Origin: Kitasatospora azatica KCTC 9699
GTDB taxonomy: Bacteria; Actinomycetota; Actinomycetes; Streptomycetales; Streptomycetaceae
Assembly (NCBI RefSeq): GCF_000744785.1
Contig: NZ_JQMO01000003.1
Location: 2,542,001-2,606,000 of the forward strand
Direction of reading: 5' to 3'
Length of the DNA: 64,000 nucleotides
Made by a program: the position numbers and the translations under genes. Numbering within the stretch: the stretch's first letter is position 1; each line of letters begins with the position of its first letter. Below are positions 42,358-49,951 of the stretch, one piece after another. The notes under the pieces were generated by a model. That model was not told where the DNA came from and searched no databases. It saw only the letters and a list, made by a program, of their open reading frames with translations.

Positions 42358-43216
42358 GCCTGGTCTGCATCTCTTCCATGATCGAGCGGATGAAATCTCG
42401 TGATTGGTGTTCTGAGAGCGCCATAGACCCGACGCGCTCAAGTGCTGCACGATAACGTCCCAGCTGAGCGGGCGACTCCACGAGGTGAGATCCGTAGAAG
42501 GCATCCACCTGGACAGTGTCCAACTCCGGTACTGGCCCTGCCATGTGGCCGATGTCCTCGCTGGGGATCGGAAGGACTGCCGCATCGAACGGCACGACTC
42601 TGATGGAGATCCCAGGAAGCTCGGAGTCCTCGATGCGCGAGGACAGCTGGTCGCAGAGCACTGCACGCCCGCCAAACTGGCCGCGCAGGGCGGCTTCGTG
42701 CAGGAGCGCCGAGTACGGCGTCTTGCCGGACCGAACCACCTGCTGCCTGCGGAGGCGGAAGGTGGTCCTGATGTCGATCTCCTGCTTCGGAAGGGGGAGA
42801 AGCCCTCTTGTAAACAGGGAGTTGGCGTAGGAGCGGGTTTGAAGCATCCCGGGGATGTAAGCCAAATTGAAGCTGGTGAGCTCCGTCGCGTGCCCTTCCA
42901 GTTCCGCGACATCGAGGAAGTTGCTTGAGAGCACTCCCTGGTACTCCTCCCACCATCCGCCCTTGCTTCGATCGGTGATCATGTCAGCCAGGGCATGCAC
43001 GAGGGGCTCGTTGGTGCACATGCACAGATCGGCGATGGCATACAGGCGTTCCACGCTGATCCCGGTCCTCGCCGTCTCCATCTGCGTGATCTGAGCCGGA
43101 GCGACGCCGAGCAGCCGGGCGAGTTCGCTACCTCCGAGGCCGGCCTGCTCCCGCATCCTGCGCAGCTCGGCACCCACGCGACGCTGACGAAGGGTCGGGG
43201 GCGGTCGAAGGGCCAT
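42350..43216 (-). CDS. Scr1/WhiJ-type HTH regulator
   Basis: 288 residues from ATG 43216 with GAGAGGACACC upstream. The HTH is LRRMREQAGLGGSELARLLG, VAPAQITQMETARTGIS. The DUF5753-like domain has GWWEEYQGVLSSNFLDVAEL, EGHATELTSFNLAYIPGMLQ, TRSYANSLF and RLRRQQVVRSGK. The following gene encodes its DUF397 partner. Upstream lies a 22-bp near-perfect palindrome between this gene and a divergent HATPase gene, probably its operator. Confidence 0.93.
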   Translation of the reverse strand: MALRPPPTLRQRRVGAELRRMREQAGLGGSELARLLGVAPAQITQMETARTGISVERLYAIADLCMCTNEPLVHALADMITDRSKGGWWEEYQGVLSSNFLDVAELEGHATELTSFNLAYIPGMLQTRSYANSLFTRGLLPLPKQEIDIRTTFRLRRQQVVRSGKTPYSALLHEAALRGQFGGRAVLCDQLSSRIEDSELPGISIRVVPFDAAVLPIPSEDIGHMAGPVPELDTVQVDAFYGSHLVESPAQLGRYRAALERVGSMALSEHQSRDFIRSIMEEMQTRHD

Positions 43217-43298
43217 GGTGTCCTCTCTGCGGCTGCTGAGACCAGTCTGCCGCAGCGTGCAGCGTGGTCGCAGCCACGAAAGAGGGAAGTTCCGCCTA

Positions 43299-43320
43299 GT
43301 CGCGTAAATTTTTACGCGAC
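43299..43320. promoter_or_regulatory. 22-bp inverted repeat in the whiJ-like divergent promoter
   Basis: GTCGCGTAAA-TT-TTTACGCGAC: 10-bp perfect arms around TT, 83-104 bp upstream of the HTH gene and about 170 bp upstream of the HATPase gene. The likely operator of the Scr1-type regulator. Confidence 0.7.
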
Positions 43321-43490
43321 CTGCGCTATGGTCGCTGCTGTACCGATCCGACGGATCGTCAGTAACGCTCTTTCCCAGGGCAGTAGGCGCCTGCTGCCCT
43401 CGCACCGCAGAGCAGCCGCGCCCCGGCCTGGCTCACGGCGACGAATCCGCCGGTCGGCGAAATTCACCCTCCTCACCACGGAGTTCCCCC

Positions 43491-43892
43491 ATGCCTTCCT
43501 GCACCCTGCCCATCTCCCCCGAGCCGCCCGACTGGTCCGCCGCCCGGCAGGAGCTGCGCGACCTCCTTACCGCCGCCGGCTGGTCCGCCGAGCTCATCGC
43601 GGACGCCGAGCTCGCCCTGCACGAGCTCTTCGTCAATGCCTGGAAGCACGGCGGCAGTCCCGCGCCCGTCGTGGTGGTCGCGCTCCTCGCCGACCGGGCG
43701 CTGCGCACGCTCCGGGTGTCCGTCGCCGACGACAGCCCAGCCCTGCCCGAGCAGCGCACCCGCTCCGCCGACCCCTACGAGCTGTCCGGCCGGGGCCTGC
43801 ACCTGGTCCGCTCGCTCACCCACCGGTTCGGCGCCGCCCCGCACCGGCGCGGGGGCAAGCGCGTCTGGTTCGAGTTGGACTCCGCCGCATGA
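43491..43892 (+). CDS. HATPase-domain protein (anti-sigma-factor-like)
   Basis: 133 residues from ATG 43491. It is a small GHKL ATPase: the N-box ALHELFVNAWKHGG is followed by VADDSPALPEQR (degenerate G1) and SGRGLHLVRSLTHRFG (G2). These RsbW-like proteins accompany Scr1/DUF397 genes in whiJ/abaA-type loci. They may act as anti-sigma kinases or as ATP-dependent regulators. Its stop overlaps the start of the next small gene by 4 nt (ATGA). Divergent from the HTH gene across the 22-bp palindrome. Confidence 0.88.
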   Translation: MPSCTLPISPEPPDWSAARQELRDLLTAAGWSAELIADAELALHELFVNAWKHGGSPAPVVVVALLADRALRTLRVSVADDSPALPEQRTRSADPYELSGRGLHLVRSLTHRFGAAPHRRGGKRVWFELDSAA

Positions 43893-44146
43893 CCGGCCCC
43901 CACCACCGGCCGATCGCGCCGACCGACCCCGCGATGCGCGAGTACACCGACGCCCAGGTCACCGAGCTGATCCGCGAACTCCAGCAGCGTGGTGCGAAGT
44001 TGGGCCTGCGTTGGGGCTCCGCCCGGACCAACGGCACGGTCGATGGCCACGTCCTGGTGAAGTTCGGCAACGCCCCTGTCAGTACCTTGCTCAACCTCCT
44101 CGACCTCGTCAAGCGAGCTGAGGTGAGCGGCGCATGGGAGTCGTGA
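43889..44146 (+). CDS. Small hypothetical protein of the whiJ-like operon (85 aa)
   Basis: 85 residues from ATG 43889, overlapping the HATPase stop by 4 nt. The sequence MREYTDAQVTELIRELQQRG, AKLGLRWGSARTNGTVDGHV, LVKFGNAPVSTLLNLLDLVK looks like a short helix-strand protein. No domain recognised. Translational coupling with the HATPase and the next gene suggests a common function. Confidence 0.75.
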   Translation: MTGPHHRPIAPTDPAMREYTDAQVTELIRELQQRGAKLGLRWGSARTNGTVDGHVLVKFGNAPVSTLLNLLDLVKRAEVSGAWES

Positions 44147-44373
44147 TCCCGCTGGTCACCCAGCTGATCCACACCGAGCGGACCACCGTCGCCCACCTCG
44201 ACGTCGAGTCCGCGCCCGACGCGGCCGTCCAGCTCCGAGCCGCCGTGGATCTCGACATCCAGCTCGGACCCGGCGAACAGCTCCTGCTCGCCCTCACCCA
44301 CCAGCAGGCCGACGACTTGGTGCAGGGCCTCGGCGCTCGGCTCGGTTACCGCCTCATCGGCATCCGCCGGTAA
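44134..44373 (+). CDS. Small hypothetical protein of the whiJ-like operon (79 aa)
   Basis: 79 residues from ATG 44134, starting 13 nt before the end of the previous gene. The N-terminus MGVVIPLVTQLIHTERTTVA is followed by an acidic beta-strand region AVQLRAAVDLDIQLGPGEQL and a helix (LLLALTHQQADDLVQGLGAR). No family recognised. Last coupled gene of the cluster before the small membrane ORF and the bkdC duplication. Confidence 0.65.
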   Translation: MGVVIPLVTQLIHTERTTVAHLDVESAPDAAVQLRAAVDLDIQLGPGEQLLLALTHQQADDLVQGLGARLGYRLIGIRR

Positions 44374-44402
44374 GGCCCGGCACCGAGGACGCCCTGATCA
44401 TC

Positions 44403-44771
44403 GTGGTCCTGGCGATCGTCTTCACGCTCGCGCTCGCCGGCGTCGCCCTCGGGGTCGTCACCACCATCCGGCTGACCAGGTCCGATCAGGACACCACGCC
44501 CCCGCCGGGCCCGACCACCCACTCCGATCAGACCTGCCGCAGCAGCATCCCTTGCCGTTCCAGGCAGTCCGCGACCAGAGAACCACGCGGGAGCGGTTAC
44601 GGCTTCAGGCCGTGGAGCGTTTCGTTTCAAGGGCGGGCAGAAGACCGCAGAGGTTGCCGCTGTCCTGGGGACCAGCGTGCGGTCGGTCGAACGGTGGCGC
44701 CGGTCCTGGCGCGAGGGCGGCGAGGCCGGCGTCCTGTCGAAGGGGTCGCCGGGCAGACCTCGGCTCAGTGA
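44403..44771 (+). CDS. Small membrane ORF reading into rearranged DNA (doubtful)
   Basis: Starts at GTG 44403 (no ATG; upstream codons in frame include CTG at 44394). The first 25 residues form one membrane helix (VVLAIVFTLALAGVALGVVTTIRLT), followed by RSDQDTTPPPGPTTHSDQ. From about 44528 the frame runs antisense through the bkdC 3' copy and then out of frame across the transposase remnant, so the C-terminus is artificial. It is probably a small gene whose original end was lost in the rearrangement. Confidence 0.35.
   Translation: MVLAIVFTLALAGVALGVVTTIRLTRSDQDTTPPPGPTTHSDQTCRSSIPCRSRQSATREPRGSGYGFRPWSVSFQGRAEDRRGCRCPGDQRAVGRTVAPVLARGRRGRRPVEGVAGQTSAQ
44528..44575 (-). pseudogene. Duplicated 3' end of bkdC
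   Basis: On the minus strand this encodes VADCLERQGMLLRQV and a stop, versus VADCVERPGMLLRQV for the end of the intact bkdC at 47661-47708. The first 24 bases (stop side) are identical, then 7 substitutions follow over the next 24. Homology ends abruptly after GCAGTCCGCGAC (44564-44575), beyond which lies transposase-like sequence. It is an orphan gene tail, parallel to the thiC remnant. Confidence 0.85.
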
Positions 44772-44940
44772 GGTCCAGATCGTCAGGCTGGAGCGGGAGT
44801 TGGAGCGTGGTTCGCTGGTTCACGGCTGGGCGGACCAGCGGTGGACGCTGGCACGGATCAATACGCTGATCGGCCGGGCCGATCGGTTCGAGCGCATCCT
44901 GGCCGATTCTCGACTGGACTGCATGGCCGGGCTGCGATGT
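44577..44940 (+). pseudogene. Truncated, frameshifted IS630-family transposase remnant
   Basis: The N-terminal winged-helix part is recognisable: RERLRLQAVERF in one frame, then after a one-base shift KGGQKTAEVAAVLGTSVRSV, ERWRRSWREGGEAGVLSKGS, PGRPRLSEVQIVRLERELER and WADQRWTLARINTLIGR. The catalytic DDE domain is missing; similarity ends after LIGR. Starts at the junction with the bkdC copy, so its 5' end was removed by, or arrived with, that rearrangement. Confidence 0.8.
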
Positions 44941-44996
44941 GCTCGTGTACCGCCCGGCCCAACTGGAGGGCTGGGAGGAAACGGGGGAAACATACG

Positions 44997-45401
44997 ATGA
45001 CTCGTGCGATCAAGACTCTTGCTGCGCTCGCCCTGGCTGGGGCGTCCGTCCTGTGCGCGACCTCGCAGGCGTCTGCCGACCCGAACCCGAACCACTACGG
45101 CGACCGTCCGCTGTTGATCCAGCTGGACACCAGCGACCACGTGGGCGTGTACACGGCCCCCGATGCGGGATCCAGCAAGGTCGGCGGCAATCTCACCCTC
45201 TCGCCGGGCGATTACATCGTGGCGATCTGCTGGGTGGCCGGGGGATACGTCGGCAATGCCGGCGACGTGTGGTACCGCACTACGCAGGTGGACTTCAACG
45301 GCGGCGGGGACCTCTACGTGGGGGCTGCCTATACCTTCGCGCCGTATGTGGACTACGCGGCCGCGTTCCACAACGTGCCCGGCGTGCCCCACTGCGCCTG
45401 A
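44997..45401 (+). CDS. Small secreted SH3-like protein
   Basis: 134 residues from ATG 44997 with GGGAGG upstream. Signal peptide: MTRAIKTLAALALAGASVLC, cleaving near SQASA before DPNPNHYGD. The mature domain has the bacterial SH3-like pattern (VGVYTAPDAGSSKVGGNLTL, SPGDYIVAICWVAGGYVGNA, DVWYRTTQVDFNGGGDLYVG) with two Cys, one in VAICW and one at the C-terminus (PHCA). It probably acts at the cell surface or in peptidoglycan binding. Followed by a strong terminator. Confidence 0.82.
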   Translation: MTRAIKTLAALALAGASVLCATSQASADPNPNHYGDRPLLIQLDTSDHVGVYTAPDAGSSKVGGNLTLSPGDYIVAICWVAGGYVGNAGDVWYRTTQVDFNGGGDLYVGAAYTFAPYVDYAAAFHNVPGVPHCA

Positions 45402-45419
45402 ACCTGGCGGTAGACACAC

Positions 45420-45456
45420 AGCGGCCCCGTGCACTGGGAAGGTGCGCGGGGCCGCT
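45420..45456 (+). terminator. Terminator after the SH3-like secreted protein gene
   Basis: Stem AGCGGCCCCG-T-GCAC / GTGC-G-CGGGGCCGCT, 15-nt arms with one T-G position, 7-nt loop, 18 nt past the stop. Confidence 0.85.
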
Positions 45457-45603
45457 GATCAGCCGCCAGGCCGGCGCTCAGTGGGGGAGGCGGGAGCCTG
45501 AGGCGGGCGCGAAGGCGGCGGTAGGCGCGCCAGCCGAGGTCTGCCCGGCGACCCCTTCGTAGCGCCGCGGAACCCGGAACTCACCACCCGCCAGCGAAAC
45601 CCA

Positions 45604-46701
45604 TCAAGAGGTCGGGAGCATCGTGACGGCGACCCGGGCGGAGAAGGCGTCGGTGAGGTAGGCGCTGGCCCCCGCGGTTACGACTCTCCGTTCGGAAGGA
45701 TCGGAGCTGCTTTTGCCGGCCGGCATCGGGGCGCACTCGTCCGAGGTATCGCCCCAGCAGAAGGTGAGTTCGTTGGGCCCGTCGATGAGGGTCACCTCGA
45801 CTCGCGCGATGCCAGCCCCGAGCCGGCCGTTCATGGTCGCGTATTCGGTGTCCAGGTCGAACTCCGCCCAGACCAGGTCGCACGAGCCAATTGTGTGGTT
45901 TGCCATCAGATACAGGGCGCCCAGGGTTTTGCCGCCGGCCGTCACGGACACCGAGGTAATCCCCTTACTACCGTGAAGGCAGTCGTCCCGGACCTTCTCG
46001 CCGTTGTGGTCCGGGCTTTTGGGCAGCCAATCGGGAGCCGCCGCCGGGCCGACTGCCTTGAGCAGCGGGGCTGGCTGATGCATTGGGGACGATCCGTCTG
46101 CGACAAACCATACGAGCCCGACAACGGAGAGGAGGCTGACCGCGGTCGTGATCCTCGCCCACTTGGCCCGAGGGCTGCGGGAAGGTTTCCAGGCATGCCC
46201 CCTAGGGCGCCCTCTATCGGATCGCTCCTGGGACCTGTCATCAGAGTGGGTGTCCAAGTCCGAGGCGAGAGGCGAGGGTGTTGCGGTGCCGTTCAGCCTG
46301 GCAGGCCGGGTGCTTGGATCGGCCTCATCTTCCAAGGCCTTGCGGGCCTTCTGCCGTTCGACGCCCTCACGCGTCACCTGCGCCCGGCGTCCCTGCTCGG
46401 CAGCCCATGTCCCGCGCCAGCGTTCCTCGGCCAGCAGGTCCGCAATGGTCTCCCCCGCGCCGGCCGGGGCGTTCAGGACGCCCTGCTTGTGAGCCTCGGC
46501 CCGGATCTTTGCCAAGACCGTCAGCAGTTGCTCCAGCTGCTGCGGGAGGCTCTCCCCGCGCAGCCACCTCCCGACCGTGTCGCGGGACCTCACCTCCGCA
46601 GCCTTGGACAAAGCATTGTCCGACGGTCGTGTGCCCAGAAGGTCCCGCTTGAAGGTCCCCACCCGCCGCAGGTCCTCAAAGATGTCGGGCGCCTTGCCCA
46701 T
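45604..46701 (-). CDS. XRE-like HTH protein with a membrane anchor and extracytoplasmic domain
   Basis: 365 residues from ATG 46701 (a frame continues to 46731; GGGGTGGGGA just precedes the ATG). N-terminal region about 1-70: EDLRRVGTFKRDLLGTRPSD, ALSKAAEVRSRDTVGRWLRG, ESLPQQLEQLL, an HTH-type domain used by many Streptomyces cytoplasmic regulators. An Arg-rich linker is followed by one TM segment (ITTAVSLLSVVGLVWFVADG, about 182-205). The C-terminal 160 residues are outside, with Cys in DDCLHGSKG, GSCDLVWAE, FCWGDTSDEC. The design (cytosolic DNA-binding plus external sensor) suggests a one-component signal transducer. 45457-45603 holds no gene. Confidence 0.8.
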   Translation of the reverse strand: MGKAPDIFEDLRRVGTFKRDLLGTRPSDNALSKAAEVRSRDTVGRWLRGESLPQQLEQLLTVLAKIRAEAHKQGVLNAPAGAGETIADLLAEERWRGTWAAEQGRRAQVTREGVERQKARKALEDEADPSTRPARLNGTATPSPLASDLDTHSDDRSQERSDRGRPRGHAWKPSRSPRAKWARITTAVSLLSVVGLVWFVADGSSPMHQPAPLLKAVGPAAAPDWLPKSPDHNGEKVRDDCLHGSKGITSVSVTAGGKTLGALYLMANHTIGSCDLVWAEFDLDTEYATMNGRLGAGIARVEVTLIDGPNELTFCWGDTSDECAPMPAGKSSSDPSERRVVTAGASAYLTDAFSARVAVTMLPTS

Positions 46702-46892
46702 TCCCCACCCCATGCTTCGCTGTGTCCGCAACGGACACCGGCCGACACCGCAAGGTTAGGCCCGCCACCAGCACCTCGACAGCGAATCTGTCCAACTCCG
46801 CATCAGACAGCAGCAGGACACACCACAGGACAGGCAGCGTCTCCTCCCGACCGGTCCTCACTCGAGGCACCACACATCTCAGGGAGCTGGCA

Positions 46893-47075
46893 ATGTCCAC
46901 ACTTCAGGTACTAACGCTGCTTCTCGCGCTGTCCGTGGCCCTGCACATCGGCTGCGCAGCCGCCTTCACCGCCTGGCGCGGGGGTACTCACCCCGCCAAA
47001 GCTGTCCTGATCGGCGGCAGCGCCACCGGCACCGTCTGCGCCCTCTACCTGACGGGCGCCAGCGTTTACCACTGA
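46893..47075 (+). CDS. Small membrane protein (60 aa)
   Basis: 60 residues from ATG 46893 with AGGGAG 6 nt upstream. Two transmembrane segments (LLLALSVALHIGCAAAFTAW and AVLIGGSATGTVCALYLTGA) joined by a basic loop (RGGTHPAK). Similar two-TM small proteins are common beside HTH-membrane genes in Streptomyces accessory regions; no function known. Divergent from the HTH protein gene. Confidence 0.75.
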   Translation: MSTLQVLTLLLALSVALHIGCAAAFTAWRGGTHPAKAVLIGGSATGTVCALYLTGASVYH

Positions 47076-47404
47076 GCATCACCCATCTCGGCAGCCTGGC
47101 AATCCTCCCAGACACCGCCAGGCTGCCGATTCTCAAGAACGGCAAGATGCGTGGCGGGCTCGGTAGCCTGATGCCAGGTGAGTTCCGGGGCAGGGTGGTG
47201 GCCACCACCCTGAGAACGATCAAGGTTCTCCGGTCTGCTGTCCGCCTCCGCCGCCTCCGGGTGAGGGGCGGTGTGACGACCTGCCCCAACAGGTACCCGC
47301 TTGACGACAACCTGTTCAGCCCGGGTCTGCGGGACATCCGTACGCGGGAAGCGGCCCACAAATGCGAAGCATGTAGCCGTTGCGTGCTGAAGAAAAACCG
47401 CTCT

Positions 47405-47620
47405 TTACGAGGCGGTCGACCGTGAGACCGCACAGGCCGCCTGGATTTTCCGATGGACGAGAGTGTCGGCGAGCACTGTGGCCACCTCTTCTACATCCAC
47501 AAGAGAAAGGTGCAAGAGGTGTTGTAGATCTACAACGCCATTTGTTGTAGATGAGGAGGCCCACTCGAACCACTGTAGATGGGGCGGATTCGGGCCCGGC
47601 TTTGCTGCGGCGGTCTTCAT
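47405..47620 (-). CDS. Possible small ORF overlapping a palindromic operator
   Basis: 71 residues from ATG 47620; the reading VVDLQHLLHLSLVDVEEVAT, VLADTLVHRKIQAACAVSRS looks protein-like, but no family was recognised and no good ribosome-binding site is present. The palindrome at 47521-47536 lies inside it. It may instead be non-coding regulatory DNA. The rest of 47076-47660 has no gene I can support. Confidence 0.3.
   Translation of the reverse strand: MKTAAAKPGPNPPHLQWFEWASSSTTNGVVDLQHLLHLSLVDVEEVATVLADTLVHRKIQAACAVSRSTAS
47521..47552. promoter_or_regulatory. Perfect 16-bp palindrome with an adjacent half-site
   Basis: GTTGTAGATCTACAAC (47521-47536) is fully self-complementary, and GTTGTAGAT recurs at 47544-47552. 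The composition is AT-rich for this genome. Such sites are typical operators of GntR-type plasmid/ICE regulators, but no such regulator is adjacent; it may be a remnant of element control circuitry. Confidence 0.55.
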
Positions 47621-47660
47621 GATGACCGCCGCAGCCTTGGCTTCCGTGTTCCCCTGCTGT

Positions 47661-48950
47661 TCAGACCTGCCGCAGCAGCATCCCCGGTCGCTCCACGCAG
47701 TCCGCGACGAACCGCAGGAAGCCGCCCGCCGTACCGCCGTCGCAGACCCGGTGGTCGAAGGTGAACGACAGCTGGGTGACCTGACGGACCGCCAACTGCC
47801 CCTCGAACACCCAGGGCTTGGGCGTGATCCGGCCGACCCCGAGCATCGCCGCCTCCGGGTGGTTGAGGATCGGGGTGGAGCCGTCCACGCCGAAGACGCC
47901 GTAGTTGTTGAGCGTGAAGGTGCCACCGGTCAGCTCGGCCGGAGTGAGCGAACCGGCCCGCGCGGAAGCCGTCAACCGGCCCAGCTCGGCGCCGAGTTGC
48001 TCGGTGGTCAGCTGCTGGGCGTCGCGCACCACCGGGACCACCAGGCCGCGCTCGCTCTGCGCGGCGAAGCCCAGATGGACCGCCTGGTGGCGGCGGATCG
48101 CCACCGGGTGGCCGGTCGGGTCCAGGTCCACGCTGGTGTTGAGCTCCGGGTGGCGGGCCAGTGCGGCCACGCAGATCCGGGCGAACAACGCGAGCAGGCT
48201 GACCTTCGGGGCGTCCGGTGCCTGGTTCATCTGCGCGCGCACGGCCAGCAGTTCGGTCGCGTCCGCGTCCACCCAGACGGTGACCGCCGGAATCTCGTGG
48301 TGGCTGCGGGTGAGCTTCTCCGCCACCGTGCGGCGCAGGCCGCGCAGCGGCACCGACTCACCGGCGGTTGCGGCCACCGGGGCCGCCACAGCCACCGGAG
48401 CAGTCGCGGCCCTGATCGCCCGCTCCACGTCGGCCCGCATGATCAGACCGTCGGGGCCGCTGCCGGTGAGCGCGGTGAGCTCGACGCCGTTCTCCCGGGC
48501 CAGCTTGCGCACCAGCGGCGAGATGACGGCGACCACGGCGGGAGCGGGAGCGGGTGCGACAGCAACCGGCGCGGCCACCGGCGCGGCGACAGGCGCACCG
48601 CCCACCCGCCGCCGGCGCGAGCCCTTGCCGCCCTCGGCCACGCCGTAGCCCACCAGGGGGCGCTCGTTCTCCGCCTCCGGCATGGGCACCTCGGCCCCCG
48701 GTTCCGGCGAGACCGCCACCGTCACCAGCGGCTGCCCGACCTCGCGCTCCTCCCCCACCTCGCCGAAGAGCGCGGTGACCACCCCGCCGTACGGGCAGGG
48801 CACCTCCACCACGGCCTTGGCGGTCTCCACCTCCACCACCGGCTGGTCCACGGCGATCACCTCGCCGACCTCCACCAGCCAGCGCACCACCTCCGCACCG
48901 GTCAGCCCCTCGCCCAGGTCGGGCAGGGTGAACTCGCGCACGATCGGCAT
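47661..48950 (-). CDS. bkdC: Branched-chain 2-oxoacid dehydrogenase E2 (dihydrolipoamide acyltransferase)
   Basis: 429 residues from ATG 48950. The lipoyl domain has the lipoylation site in VVEVETAKAVVEVP (Lys in the ETAKA turn). An Ala/Pro-rich linker (APVAAPVAAPVAVAPAPAPA), the peripheral subunit-binding domain (SPLVRKLARENGVELTALTG) and the catalytic domain follow, with the active-site motif SFTFDHRVCDGGTAGGF. E2 transfers the branched acyl group to CoA, feeding branched fatty-acid and polyketide starter synthesis. The 3' end (last 15 residues) has a diverged copy 3.1 kb away, so this tail may have been swapped in. Confidence 0.95.
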   Translation of the reverse strand: MPIVREFTLPDLGEGLTGAEVVRWLVEVGEVIAVDQPVVEVETAKAVVEVPCPYGGVVTALFGEVGEEREVGQPLVTVAVSPEPGAEVPMPEAENERPLVGYGVAEGGKGSRRRRVGGAPVAAPVAAPVAVAPAPAPAVVAVISPLVRKLARENGVELTALTGSGPDGLIMRADVERAIRAATAPVAVAAPVAATAGESVPLRGLRRTVAEKLTRSHHEIPAVTVWVDADATELLAVRAQMNQAPDAPKVSLLALFARICVAALARHPELNTSVDLDPTGHPVAIRRHQAVHLGFAAQSERGLVVPVVRDAQQLTTEQLGAELGRLTASARAGSLTPAELTGGTFTLNNYGVFGVDGSTPILNHPEAAMLGVGRITPKPWVFEGQLAVRQVTQLSFTFDHRVCDGGTAGGFLRFVADCVERPGMLLRQV

Positions 48951-48955
48951 CACGG

Positions 48956-49951
48956 TCACTCCTCCCACTGCAGTTTGGCGACCGCGTCCAGGATCCGGTC
49001 CACCCCGGGGAGGTGGTGGTGCTCGAGCATCGGCGGCGGGTACGGGATGTCGAAGCCGGTGACCCGCAGCACGGGGGCGGCCAGGTGGTGGAAGCACCGC
49101 TCGGTGACCCGGGCGGCGATCTCGGCGCCGACGCCGCCGAAGCCGGTCGACTCGTGCACGATCACCGCGCGGCCGACCGAGCGGACCACCTCGCAGACCG
49201 TCTGGTCGTCGAACGGCACCAGCGAGCGCAGGTCCAGCACCGCGAGGTCCCAGCCCTCGGCCTTGGCCGCCTCGGCCGCCTCCAGGCAGACCGGCAGCGA
49301 GGGGCCGTAGGTGATCAGCACCGCCGAGCGCCCGGTGCGGCGCAGCACCGCGCGGCCCACCGGCGCGACCTCGGCGGCGGTGTCCAGCTCCGCCTTGGAC
49401 CAGTAGAGCCGCTTGGGCTCCAGGAAGATCACCGGGTCGTCGGAGGCGATCGAGGCGCGCAGCAGCCCGTAGGCGTCGCCGACGGTGGCCGGGGTGACCA
49501 CGTGCAGGCCGGGGGTGCCCGCGTAGTACGCCTCGGAGGAGTCGCTGTGGTGCTCGACCCCGCCGATGCCGCCGCCGTACGGCACCCGGACGGTGATCGG
49601 CAGCGCCAGCTTGCCGGCCGTGCGGTTGCGCATCTTGGCGACGTGCGAGACGAGCTGCTCCATCGCCGGGTAGGCGAAGGCGTCGAACTGCATCTCCACC
49701 ACCGGGCGCAGCCCGTACATCGCCATGCCGATGGCGGTGCCCAGGATGCCCGCCTCGGCCAGCGGGGTGTCCAGGCAGCGGTCGGCGCCGAACTCGGCGG
49801 CCAGGCCGTCGGTGATCCGGAAGACGCCGCCGAGCTGGCCGACGTCCTCGCCCAGCAGGTGCACGGTCGGATCGGCGCGCATCTCGTCGCGCAGCGCGGC
49901 GTTGAGCGCCTGCGCCATGGTGGCCGTACGGGCAGCGGTCACAGTGGTCAC
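48956..49951 (-). CDS. bkdB: Branched-chain 2-oxoacid dehydrogenase E1 beta subunit
   Basis: 331 residues from GTG 49951, overlapping the E1 alpha stop by 4 nt. Transketolase-like beta fold: VHLLGEDVGQLGGVFRITDG, DTPLAEAGILGTAIGMAMYG, RPVVEMQFDAFAYPAMEQLV, VRVPYGGGIGGVEHHSDSSE. The C-terminal domain starts AVLITYGPSLPVCLEAAEAA. It forms an alpha2-beta2 E1 with BkdA that decarboxylates 2-oxoacids from Val, Leu and Ile. Five nucleotides separate its stop from the bkdC start. Confidence 0.96.
   Translation of the reverse strand: MTTVTAARTATMAQALNAALRDEMRADPTVHLLGEDVGQLGGVFRITDGLAAEFGADRCLDTPLAEAGILGTAIGMAMYGLRPVVEMQFDAFAYPAMEQLVSHVAKMRNRTAGKLALPITVRVPYGGGIGGVEHHSDSSEAYYAGTPGLHVVTPATVGDAYGLLRASIASDDPVIFLEPKRLYWSKAELDTAAEVAPVGRAVLRRTGRSAVLITYGPSLPVCLEAAEAAKAEGWDLAVLDLRSLVPFDDQTVCEVVRSVGRAVIVHESTGFGGVGAEIAARVTERCFHHLAAPVLRVTGFDIPYPPPMLEHHHLPGVDRILDAVAKLQWEE

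Larger units (their letters stand above)
44564..47708 (+). mobile_element. Putative second tail-swapping insertion, at bkdC (about 3.1 kb)
   Basis: Bounded by the shared 12-mer GCAGTCCGCGAC at 44564-44575 and 47697-47708, within a diverged 48-bp copy of the bkdC 3' end. Contents: IS630-type transposase remnant, a secreted SH3-like protein, an HTH-membrane protein, a small membrane protein, a possible small minus-strand ORF and a palindromic operator. No integrase is seen, so this could be a decayed element, a deletion derivative or the product of recombination. Boundaries and mobility are inferred. Confidence 0.45.

Noticed and set aside
47147..47425. Plus-strand 92-residue frame in the bkdC-side insert
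   Set aside because: Arg-rich, no Shine-Dalgarno sequence, no recognisable fold; probably non-coding.
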